Shown one piece after another: positions 1 to 5,387 of a stretch of 7,958 nt of DNA (its first letter is position 1; the number at the start of each line of letters is the position of its first letter). Origin of the DNA: Methanomassiliicoccus sp. GTDB taxonomy: Archaea; Thermoplasmatota; Thermoplasmata; Methanomassiliicoccales; JACIVX01. The stretch covers positions 1 through 7,958 of the forward strand of contig DYTM01000053.1 of the NCBI GenBank assembly GCA_020725985.1, written 5' to 3'. Position numbers and translations under genes: made by a program. Under the pieces are notes generated by a model that ran no database searches, had not been told where the DNA came from, and was given only the letters and a program-made list of their open reading frames with translations.

Positions 1-725
1 GTCCCCTCGTTCGGTACGAGCTTGACGAGCTGGTCCTTGACCTTGTCGTACCTGGGCCAGGTCTTGTTCTCGGGGTCGACGAAGAGCTCGGCCTCCATCA
101 TGTTGAACTCCCTGAGCCTTATGACCCCCTGCCTGGGGGAAATCTCGTTCCTGTATCCCCTTCCAATCTGAATGACCCCGAACGGGATCTTCTCCCGCAT
201 GTATCTGTAGAGCTGAACGTAGTTGATGAAAATCCCCTGGGCCGTTTCGGGTCTGAGGAATCCCACCCTTCCCGAGCCCGGGCCTATCATCGTCCGAAAC
301 ATGAGGTTGAAGTCCTCGACGCCAGACAGCTCGCCGCCGCACTCGGGGCATTTGACGGCGTTGGCCCTCAGCAGGTCCGTGAGCTCCTCGTTCGAGAGGG
401 AATCGGGGTTCTCGTGCAACCCCTTCGCGAGGTGATCCGCCCTGAAGGACTCCTTGCACGAGGTGCAGGAGACGATCGAGTCCGAGAACGCATCCAGGTG
501 GCCCGAGGCCTTGAAGACGATATCGGGGCCGATCGTGTCGGAATCGATCTCGATGAATCCCTCACCAAGGGTGTACGCCTTCCTCCAGATGTCGGTGATG
601 TTGTTCTTCAGCGCGATTCCCAGGGGACCGTAGTCAAACATCCCAGCGACGCCGCCGTATATCTCGTACGCCGGCCATATGAACCCTCTCCGCTTGCAGA
701 GCGCAAGAACGTCTCCAGCTTCCAT
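1..725 (-). CDS. glyS: Glycyl-tRNA synthetase, alpha2 type (3' end outside window)
   Basis: This gene encodes a cytoplasmic class II synthetase that charges tRNA-Gly with glycine. About 241 N-terminal residues are visible; the rest, including class II motif 3 and the anticodon-binding domain, lies beyond base 1. The N-terminus carries the GlyRS signature running from FIWPAYEIYGG to FDYGPLG (residues 15-36). Next comes GHLDAF (75-80), then two CxxC pairs (CTSC 87-90, CPEC 126-129) that look like the zinc-binding insertion of archaeal and eukaryotic GlyRS. FLRPETAQGIF (156-166) and the motif 2 region GRGYRNEISPRQG (188-200) with RLREFNMMEAE (203-213) complete the match. The ATG is supported by GGTGAT upstream (5-base spacing), which overlaps the stop codon of the preceding CBS gene. 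It is the fourth visible gene of the operon. Family assignment is near certain. Confidence 0.97.
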   Translation of the reverse strand, partial: MEAGDVLALCKRRGFIWPAYEIYGGVAGMFDYGPLGIALKNNITDIWRKAYTLGEGFIEIDSDTIGPDIVFKASGHLDAFSDSIVSCTSCKESFRADHLAKGLHENPDSLSNEELTDLLRANAVKCPECGGELSGVEDFNLMFRTMIGPGSGRVGFLRPETAQGIFINYVQLYRYMREKIPFGVIQIGRGYRNEISPRQGVIRLREFNMMEAELFVDPENKTWPRYDKVKDQLVKLVPNEG

Positions 726-730
726 TCAAA

Positions 731-1576
731 TCACCCCGACAGAACCGAAATGACGTCGAAATCGTAGATCATCGCGAGCAGGTGATCCTTCGAGTCCCTG
801 ACTGGGAGCTGGCCGAAGTCGTTCTTCCTCATGATCCGGGCCGCCTCGGAGACGCTCGTCTTCTTGAAGACGGTAACGGGGGACCGGACCATGATCTCTC
901 TCACCGGCAGGCCGGGGAGCTCGATCTTCGAGACCTCGTACCAGAGCTTCATGACGTTTCGGAGCCCCTCCCAGGTCCACTCGTCCTCGTCCTGGCCGAT
1001 CCCGAGATCGGCCATAGCCACCGACCCGTTGATGTAGGATTTGTTGAATATGTCCCTGTCAGTGAGTATTCCAACCAGCCTCCCGGTGTCGTCCAGAACC
1101 GGGAGCGCACTGGCCCTGGTCACCTTGAAGGTGACGAGCGCGACGGCAAGGGGGGCGTTCTGATAGATCGGGACGCATGGGGACCTGATGACCCTTTCCA
1201 CCGGGATGTCGGTCGCCGCTTTTTCGACGTCCGAAAGGAAATCGGTCGGCGTGACGATTCCGACGAGACTGTGTCCGTCCACGACCGGCAGGTGCCGGAC
1301 GTGCTCGCTCGAGAATATCCCCGCGGCCTTCTCGACGCTCTCCTTCGGCCCGATGACCGGCGGGTCCCTGTTCATTATCAGTGCGAGCTGGTCCTCGTCC
1401 GGCTTCTCGAATATGTCCTGGCGGGTGATGATGCCGGCGAGCGATCCATCGCTTCTTCTCACGACCGGAAGCCCGGTCAGGTTGTGCTTGACCATGATCT
1501 TGAGCACATCGTTCCTTCCACCAGGAACCTGGGCGACTATGGGATTCGGGGTCATCACTTCCTGAACCGAGGTCAT
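731..1576 (-). CDS. Four-CBS-domain protein (two Bateman modules)
   Basis: This is a 281-residue soluble protein made of CBS repeats, which as a family bind adenosine nucleotides, SAM or related ligands and act as sensors. Repeats lie at about 1-58, 62-118, 123-180 and 222-281. The first three carry the ribose/phosphate-contacting pattern G-h-h-T-x-x-D: GIITRQD (48-54), GIVTPTD (106-112) and GILTDRD (169-175). The fourth is degenerate (MIYDFD, 269-274). An acidic, Trp-containing insertion of about 40 residues (181-221) separates repeats 3 and 4. No catalytic or DNA-binding domain is attached, so it may act on a partner. Its ATG overlaps the upstream stress-protein stop by 4 bases (ATGA). GGAGGA 6 bases before the ATG supports this start. 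The ligand and target cannot be told from sequence. Confidence 0.93.
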   Translation of the reverse strand: MTSVQEVMTPNPIVAQVPGGRNDVLKIMVKHNLTGLPVVRRSDGSLAGIITRQDIFEKPDEDQLALIMNRDPPVIGPKESVEKAAGIFSSEHVRHLPVVDGHSLVGIVTPTDFLSDVEKAATDIPVERVIRSPCVPIYQNAPLAVALVTFKVTRASALPVLDDTGRLVGILTDRDIFNKSYINGSVAMADLGIGQDEDEWTWEGLRNVMKLWYEVSKIELPGLPVREIMVRSPVTVFKKTSVSEAARIMRKNDFGQLPVRDSKDHLLAMIYDFDVISVLSG

Positions 1577-2019
1577 TGGGATTCCTCCCTCATCGCTCTC
1601 ACGACGAACACAGGGCAGGCGGCATACCTGACCACCCTCTCCGCGACGCTCCCGAGAAGGAGCTTCGATATGCCAGTTCGACCCAGCGTACCCATGACGA
1701 TGAGGTCGTGGTTCTTCGACGCGTCCACGATCTTCCTGACAGGAGATCCTTCCTCCACCACGGCCTCCACCTTGACCCCGATCTTCTCCCCCTCGCTCTT
1801 CACGTATTCGACGGCCTCCTTGCCCTCTCTCTCCAGGAGGGAGTAGACGCTCACCATCGTTGAATCCATGGGGAAGTTGATGAACGAGGTTTGGTCCACG
1901 ACGTACAACGCCGTCACCTCCGCGTCCATGAGCTTGGCCAGCTCAAGGCCCTTCGCGATCGCAGCTTTCGTATACTCGCTTCCGTCGGTCGGTATCAGTA
2001 TGCGCTTGAACAGATTCAT
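1573..2019 (-). CDS. Universal stress protein, UspA superfamily, ATP-binding type
   Basis: This 148-residue protein has the usual length for a single-domain Usp. The N-terminus (KRILIPTDGSEYTKAA, 5-20) is the first beta strand and phosphate-side loop with Asp12. The C-terminal half carries the nucleotide-binding signature G-x2-G-x9-G-S exactly: Gly110, Gly113, Gly123, Ser124. It is followed by VVRYAACPVFVV, the last helix and strand that form the dimer edge in this family. The intact signature predicts the ATP-binding subclass. The gene overlaps both neighbours by 4-base ATGA junctions (amidohydrolase upstream, CBS gene downstream), so translation is probably coupled. A GGAAGGGAT stretch before the ATG is a plausible but weak ribosome-binding site. 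Usp and CBS proteins often occur together; the physiological signal here is unknown. Confidence 0.95.
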   Translation of the reverse strand: MNLFKRILIPTDGSEYTKAAIAKGLELAKLMDAEVTALYVVDQTSFINFPMDSTMVSVYSLLEREGKEAVEYVKSEGEKIGVKVEAVVEEGSPVRKIVDASKNHDLIVMGTLGRTGISKLLLGSVAERVVRYAACPVFVVRAMREESQ

Positions 2020-3089
2020 CGTATCCCTTCCAGGACTCGATTGCCGACGCAGACCATTATCGGGTCGTCCGCTCCGGAGCGGAGGACTAGGTCAGTCGCC
2101 GCGTCTCCCTTCTTTGAGCCAATCACCATGAAGTCGCATGGCGATTCAGGTTCCATACCTATTGCTCCAATCCCATTTAAAATCTTTCGCCCATTCCTAA
2201 AGGCCATATCGATTGCAGCGTCGACCTTGCTCATCCCCTGCAGTCTGAGGATTCTCCCGGCGAACTCGAGCTCGGTCAGCATGTCGGGCATAGAGAACAT
2301 AGCGTTGTCAGTTCCGAGGGCTACGGTGACGCCTGAATTCACCATGTCGACCAAGGGTGGCAGCCTCCCGAAGAACATGTTCGATCTCGGGCAGACGACT
2401 ACGGGGACATTCTCCCGGCAGCAGCTTTCCAGGTCGTCTGCCGTCGCCGAGGTCATATGGACGATGAAGGATGGACGGAGATCCAGGATCGCGTCGATGT
2501 CCTCCCTCGCCTTCTCGCTTGCATGAAGTGCCAGCCTCCTGCCCCTCTTCCTCACATGCGCAGCGAGGTCGGACAAGGTACCGTAGTCCCAATCGGACAC
2601 GCTCGACACCCCGATGCCATCCGTGATATCCAGAATACCATCCACCTCCTCCTTGTCGAAGGCGAGGTTTCTCGGCCTACCGAAGATGACTGGAACCGCC
2701 CCGTCCCCGCTCAAGACCGATAGCAAGCGGGCGCCTTGTGCTCCGCCCTCCCTGAAATCGATGAATCGAGAGGTCCCCCTTCTCAGCATGTAGGAGGCGA
2801 GTGCCTCCATCGAGTTGCTGATGATATCGGGAGAGGTCTGAGCGAGGACCCGATGCTTCAGGCCATTCGGCGGGGCGACGGTTTCCTCAAGCGAGAGTGC
2901 AAGATTCGCCGGCACAATGAAATCTGCAACGTGGGTGTGGGAATTGACGAAGGTCGGTACTATGATCCCCTTAGCGACAGGGGAATCGATCTTGCCCTCC
3001 CCCGCTTCAACGATCAGGCCGTCCTCGAATCCGAGGTACCCCCTCACGAAACCATTCTCGGTCAGCATCGAGCCTGACACGTATCGCAT
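2016..3089 (-). CDS. Metal-dependent amidohydrolase/deaminase, COG0402-like
   Basis: This is a probable cytosolic hydrolase of the cytosine deaminase / chlorohydrolase / SAH-MTA deaminase branch of the amidohydrolase superfamily. With the ATG at 3089 it has 357 residues, shorter than the roughly 400-440 usual for characterised members. Metal-site motifs appear in order: FVNSHTH (His51, His53), LALHASE (His189, Glu192), IVHMTSA (His211) and ALGTDNAMFS (Asp261). CPRSNMFFG is the substrate-loop segment often seen as CPxSN in COG0402. The substrate is unknown; deamination of a purine- or pyrimidine-like base or nucleoside is an inference. It opens the four-gene operon, and its stop overlaps the Usp start by 4 bases. 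A TTG at 3119 would add ten residues. I prefer the ATG because the TATA-like element at 3109-3117 would place transcription start at about this codon. Confidence 0.88.
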   Translation of the reverse strand: MRYVSGSMLTENGFVRGYLGFEDGLIVEAGEGKIDSPVAKGIIVPTFVNSHTHVADFIVPANLALSLEETVAPPNGLKHRVLAQTSPDIISNSMEALASYMLRRGTSRFIDFREGGAQGARLLSVLSGDGAVPVIFGRPRNLAFDKEEVDGILDITDGIGVSSVSDWDYGTLSDLAAHVRKRGRRLALHASEKAREDIDAILDLRPSFIVHMTSATADDLESCCRENVPVVVCPRSNMFFGRLPPLVDMVNSGVTVALGTDNAMFSMPDMLTELEFAGRILRLQGMSKVDAAIDMAFRNGRKILNGIGAIGMEPESPCDFMVIGSKKGDAATDLVLRSGADDPIMVCVGNRVLEGIR

Positions 3090-3108
3090 CGACGATGAAT
3101 CACGACCT

Positions 3109-3117
3109 GAATATTTC
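3109..3117 (-). promoter_or_regulatory. Putative TATA-like element for the amidohydrolase-Usp-CBS-glyS operon
   Basis: Read on the minus strand this is GAAATATTC, the most AT-rich stretch before the operon. Its centre is about 24 bases from the ATG at 3089, which is the archaeal TATA-to-transcription-start distance, so the message would be leaderless or nearly so. The element is imperfect and the call rests on spacing and base composition. Confidence 0.45.
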
Positions 3118-3160
3118 AATTGTCGCAGGAGGCCAATCGATGTTCCACGAAAGAAAATGA

Positions 3161-3168
3161 TTTATATG
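3161..3168 (+). promoter_or_regulatory. Archaeal promoter (BRE + TATA box) of the ferredoxin gene
   Basis: TTTATATG is a good archaeal TATA box, preceded by the purine-rich stretch CGAAAGAAAA (3149-3158), which fits a TFB recognition element. Transcription would start around 3187-3191, giving a leader of only about 10-14 bases. GAGGT at 3190-3194 lies 6 bases before the ferredoxin ATG and would serve as ribosome-binding site if the message starts at or before it. Confidence 0.7.
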
Positions 3169-3200
3169 AGGTCCTTGGTACAGGGGCGAGAGGTACAACC

Positions 3201-3377
3201 ATGGTAGCAAAGGTCAACAGTGACGAATGCGTTGGATGCGGTGCTTGCGCTGACGTCTGCCCTCAGGAGTGCATCGAGGTCGATGATCTCGCGGTGGTCA
3301 ACGAGTCAGAATGCGTGGACTGCGGCTCCTGTGCCGATGAATGTCCGAACAGCTGCATCACAGTCGTGAAGAAGTAA
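3201..3377 (+). CDS. 2x[4Fe-4S] ferredoxin, 58 residues
   Basis: This is a small cytosolic electron carrier of the clostridial/archaeal dicluster type. Two pseudo-repeated halves each hold CxxCxxCxxxCP: Cys10, 13, 16, 20 and Cys38, 41, 44, 48. This should give two low-potential [4Fe-4S] clusters, the fourth Cys of each motif ligating the other cluster. Each half also has an extra cysteine in CPxxC (Cys24, Cys52). The sequence is strongly acidic, as is usual for ferredoxins. The ATG at 3201 is set by the TATA box at 3161 and GAGGT 6 bases upstream. An in-frame extension back to 3120 lies upstream of the expected transcription start and is rejected. It is monocistronic, with a hairpin and T-rich tract downstream. 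A plausible partner is the reductase at 4348-5286. Confidence 0.96.
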   Translation: MVAKVNSDECVGCGACADVCPQECIEVDDLAVVNESECVDCGSCADECPNSCITVVKK

Positions 3378-3420
3378 CCGGCTGAAGTCGAACTCGAGAC
3401 GCGTGATACAGATATCGCAG

Positions 3421-3467
3421 GTCCTCTCCAATCCCGGAGACTCAGGACTGGCGGTTTGTTTTCATTT
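3421..3467 (+). terminator. Putative ferredoxin terminator: bulged hairpin plus T-rich tract
   Basis: The 5' arm GTCCTCTCC (3421-3429) pairs with GGAGA (3436-3440) and GGAC (3445-3448), leaving a 6-base loop and a 4-base bulge on the 3' side. A T-rich run (TTTGTTTTCATTT, 3455-3467) follows. T-rich tracts are the main archaeal termination signal. It lies 44 bases after the ferredoxin stop codon. Confidence 0.5.
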
Positions 3468-3477
3468 GGATTGCCAT

Positions 3478-3530
3478 GAGGCGGGACCCCGACGCTGCCA
3501 GCGACGCCGTCGAGACCGCCGCCTCTCTTT
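3478..3530 (+). other. GC-rich stem-loop with trailing pyrimidine/T run
   Basis: GAGGCGG (3478-3484) pairs perfectly with CCGCCTC (3519-3525). Inside it, CGACG (3490-3494) pairs with CGTCG (3508-3512). TCTCTTTT follows at once (3523-3530). ACCGCC (3515-3520) can instead pair with GGCGGT at 3532-3537, so two folds compete. It may be a second terminator for the ferredoxin message or a small structured RNA. Part of the composition could instead come from a short ORF (3476-3544). Confidence 0.35.
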
Positions 3531-3546
3531 TGGCGGTGCGATGAAT

Positions 3547-3555
3547 CATTAATAC
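3547..3555 (+). promoter_or_regulatory. Putative TATA box of the PrsW-like gene (leaderless)
   Basis: CATTAATAC, the only AT-rich block just upstream, is centred about 27 bases before the ATG at 3578. Transcription would start at or within a base or two of the start codon. There is no Shine-Dalgarno sequence before that ATG, which agrees with a leaderless message. Confidence 0.55.
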
Positions 3556-3577
3556 CGGGAACATCATCTCTCGCCGG

Positions 3578-4324
3578 ATGGCATCCGCCGGGACTGCCGT
3601 TCTGTCGATTCTCGCACTCAGCTCATTCCTTCCCGCGCTTGTCTTCCTCGCGTGGTTCAGATCCGCCGGTCGCGGAAGGAAGGAGCAATGGTCGCAGCTG
3701 ACAATGGCATTCCTTTTCGGGGCGGTCGCGGCGATAATCATAGCCCTCCTCCTTGAGGCGATCGCGGCTGCGCTCCTCTCCCATCCGATCTTCAGGGAGT
3801 ACGAGTTCCTCGCCGCAGACCCCTCCCTTTTCACCTTCGTCATGGTCGTCCTCGTTGCCCCCATCGCAGAGGAGTCTGCGAAGATCCTCGGCCTATTCAG
3901 GATGTCTCGGTATATGGCACAGCAGAGGAGCGGCCTTGTCTTCGGTGTCGCCATCGGTCTCGGGTTCGCCGCTACCGAGAACCTCCTGTATGAGGGGGCG
4001 GCTCTCTCGCAGGGCGGGGTGGCGATGTTCCTTGCGGTTGCACTGGTGAGGAGCTTCTCGTCAGCCCTCATGCATGGCTGCGCGACCTCGATGTCGGGGT
4101 ATGGGGTCGCGAGGAAGAAGTTCTCGAGAAAGTCCTGGCTGCCCTACTACCTTCTGGCGGTCTTCATGCACGCGCTCTTCAACCTCTTCGCCTCCCTCGG
4201 AGGCCTGTTCGGTGACGATCTCTCCACGGCAGCCAGTATGATCGGCCTTCTGTTCGCCTTCGCATTGGTCCTGTTCTCGGTCAAGGCAGTCCGGGAGAAG
4301 ATCAACTCGAGGGCGCTGAGGTAG
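3578..4324 (+). CDS. PrsW-type intramembrane metalloprotease
   Basis: This 248-residue polytopic membrane protein belongs to the PrsW family, which cleaves membrane proteins within or next to the bilayer. Hydrophobic segments lie at about 6-26, 42-67, 84-105, 119-138, 146-165, 187-208 and 215-236. The family motifs are present: APIAEESAK (Glu98, Glu99, Lys102), GLGFAATEN (Glu134, Asn135), the helix with His166 (LMHG), and FMHALFN (His198, Asn202). The Glu and His residues are the expected metal-site or catalytic residues. The founding bacterial PrsW cuts an anti-sigma factor. Archaea lack sigma factors, so the substrate here must be different and is unknown. The ATG at 3578 fits a leaderless message, and an in-frame TGA at 3542 prevents extension further upstream. 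It appears monocistronic and convergent with the reductase gene. Confidence 0.9.
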   Translation: MASAGTAVLSILALSSFLPALVFLAWFRSAGRGRKEQWSQLTMAFLFGAVAAIIIALLLEAIAAALLSHPIFREYEFLAADPSLFTFVMVVLVAPIAEESAKILGLFRMSRYMAQQRSGLVFGVAIGLGFAATENLLYEGAALSQGGVAMFLAVALVRSFSSALMHGCATSMSGYGVARKKFSRKSWLPYYLLAVFMHALFNLFASLGGLFGDDLSTAASMIGLLFAFALVLFSVKAVREKINSRALR

Positions 4325-4330
4325 AGCTCG

Positions 4331-4346
4331 CTTCCGAAGAAGGAAG
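4331..4346. terminator. Small hairpin between convergent genes
   Basis: CTTCC (4331-4335) and GGAAG (4342-4346) form a 5-bp stem with a 6-base loop, extendable by one G-T pair. It fills the 23-base gap between the PrsW-like stop (4322-4324) and the reductase stop (4348-4350). It is short and has no clear T tract, so a shared terminator is only a possibility. Confidence 0.3.
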
Positions 4347-4347
4347 T

Positions 4348-5286
4348 TCAGGCCCAGTATGGCTTCATCATGTACTTGTACGCCGCGTTCGCCGCGGTTG
4401 CGGCCTCCCCGCAAGCCGTCACGATCTGCTTGTACTTCCCAGGGTAGGTCACCACATCCCCGCAGGCGAAGACCCCCTTCCGGGAGGTCCTCATGCTCGT
4501 ATCGACCTTGATAAGGTTATCCTCGAGCTCGACCTGCCACCTTTCCAAGTCCTCGAGTTCCGGGGTGAAGCCGATGTTTATGATCACGGCGTCCACCCTG
4601 AGCGTCCTCCTCTCCTGCTCAGGTCCCACCTTGACGACTATGCTTTCGACCGATTCCTTTCCGTCGATCCTTTCCAGCTCGGCGTTGAGGATGGTCTTTA
4701 TCCTCGAATTCTGGACCTTCTCGACGACGCTCTCGTCGGCTCTGAACTTGTCCCGCCGGTGGACGACGTATGTCTCGGCTACCTGGGCGGCTATCAGGGC
4801 CATCTCCAACGCGCTGTTGCCTCCCCCAACGAACACGACTCGCTTGTCAACGAGCCTGTCCTTATCGGGGATCTTGTAGCAGACCCCGCGGTCCTCGAAC
4901 TCCTTCTCACCCGGAACGCCAAGCTTCTTCGGCTTGAAGAGGCCGATTCCGATCGCGATGAGAACCCCTTTGGCGTCGTACTGCGCCTTCTCGGAGACGA
5001 CCGTCAGATGTCCCTCTTTGTCCTTGATGTCGAGGACCCTCTCGTTCTCGTGAAGTTCGCAGCCCATGCTGAGGGCGTGAGTGGTCATCCTGCGGGCGAG
5101 TCGTTCGGCCTGGGTCAGCACGCAGCCGGGGTAGTTTTCGATCCCCTTGTCCGGATAGAGTGTGACGAGCTGTCCACCCGCCGTCCCAGCCTCGAGAATC
5201 AGCGTCTTGAGCTTGCGTGATCGGGCGTAGACCCCGGCAGTCAAGCCGGCGGGCCCCGCGCCGATGATGACGAGGTCGTAGATCAT
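4348..5286 (-). CDS. Type 2 ferredoxin-NADP reductase-like flavoprotein (TrxR fold without CxxC)
   Basis: This 312-residue FAD/NADPH oxidoreductase has the thioredoxin reductase fold. The FAD site is GAGPAG (9-14) with GGQL (37-40). The NADPH site is GGGNSA (154-159), with HRRDKFR (176-182) as the basic 2'-phosphate loop that favours NADPH. The second FAD motif is ACGDVVTYPGKYKQI (274-288) followed by GEAATAAN (293-300). True thioredoxin reductases carry CATC just after GVxY; here the stretch reads GVCYKIPDKD (134-143), so no redox-active pair exists. FKPKKLGVPG (117-126) and TYPGKYKQI resemble the YumC-type ferredoxin/flavodoxin-NADP reductases. I therefore infer electron exchange between ferredoxin and NADP, possibly with the 58-residue ferredoxin nearby. 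Automated annotation would probably say TrxB. Transcription is divergent from the macro gene. Confidence 0.87.
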   Translation of the reverse strand: MIYDLVIIGAGPAGLTAGVYARSRKLKTLILEAGTAGGQLVTLYPDKGIENYPGCVLTQAERLARRMTTHALSMGCELHENERVLDIKDKEGHLTVVSEKAQYDAKGVLIAIGIGLFKPKKLGVPGEKEFEDRGVCYKIPDKDRLVDKRVVFVGGGNSALEMALIAAQVAETYVVHRRDKFRADESVVEKVQNSRIKTILNAELERIDGKESVESIVVKVGPEQERRTLRVDAVIINIGFTPELEDLERWQVELEDNLIKVDTSMRTSRKGVFACGDVVTYPGKYKQIVTACGEAATAANAAYKYMMKPYWA

Positions 5287-5309
5287 CTCATGTCTGACAT
5301 CGATTTCGT

Positions 5310-5319
5310 TTACATAAGC
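5310..5319 (-). promoter_or_regulatory. Putative TATA-like element of the reductase gene
   Basis: On the minus strand the stretch GCTTATGTAAA is centred about 29 bases before the ATG at 5286, implying a message with almost no leader. It overlaps the left arm of the inverted repeat at 5313-5329, so a protein bound to that repeat would compete with TBP. Confidence 0.45.
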
Positions 5320-5329
5320 GTTTCTTATG
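5313..5329. promoter_or_regulatory. Inverted repeat CATAAG-N5-CTTATG, possible operator
   Basis: Two perfect 6-base arms (5313-5318 and 5324-5329) flank CGTTT in the 101-base spacer between the divergent reductase and macro-thpR genes. Its 11-base centre-to-centre spacing is close to one DNA turn, as expected for a dimeric regulator. It covers the reductase TATA/BRE region and lies about 60 bases upstream of the macro start. No regulator is encoded in the window. Confidence 0.45.
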
Positions 5330-5356
5330 GGTTGACTTTCGAGAAGATAGCATAGA

Positions 5357-5366
5357 ACTAGATACT
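5357..5366 (+). promoter_or_regulatory. Weak TATA-like element for the macro-thpR operon
   Basis: AACTAGATAC is centred about 26 bases before the ATG at 5388. GGGAGAT (5371-5377) lies 10 bases before the ATG and is a possible ribosome-binding site, which would need an earlier transcription start. The AT-rich stretch around 5346-5358 is the alternative promoter. The assignment is tentative. Confidence 0.3.
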
Positions 5367-5387
5367 GCCAGGGAGATAGAGAGTACC

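Noticed and set aside
782..1846. Long plus-strand open frame (354 codons) opposite the CBS and Usp genes
   Set aside because: It is antisense to two well-recognised genes, has low-complexity Arg/Asp/Val-rich composition and no family motif; it is a GC-bias shadow.
3090..3119. Ten-residue N-terminal extension of the amidohydrolase from a TTG
   Set aside because: The TTG lies upstream of the predicted transcription start, and the added residues are Ser/Arg-rich and unlike the family N-terminus.
3120..3200. Extended ferredoxin N-terminus from an upstream TTG
   Set aside because: It would cross the BRE/TATA promoter; the 58-residue form has the standard dicluster ferredoxin length.
3378..3577. 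tRNA or similar structural RNA in the ferredoxin-PrsW spacer
   Set aside because: No T-arm GGTTCGAATCC-like sequence, acceptor stem or cloverleaf could be found; only stem-loops are supported.
3442..4071. Minus-strand open frame of 209 codons opposite the PrsW-like gene
   Set aside because: Ala/Arg-rich antisense of a gene with intact catalytic motifs; no ribosome-binding site or motif of its own.
4348..5286. Plain thioredoxin reductase (trxB) assignment
   Set aside because: The redox-active CxxC pair is missing, and other blocks match ferredoxin-NADP reductase type 2 better.
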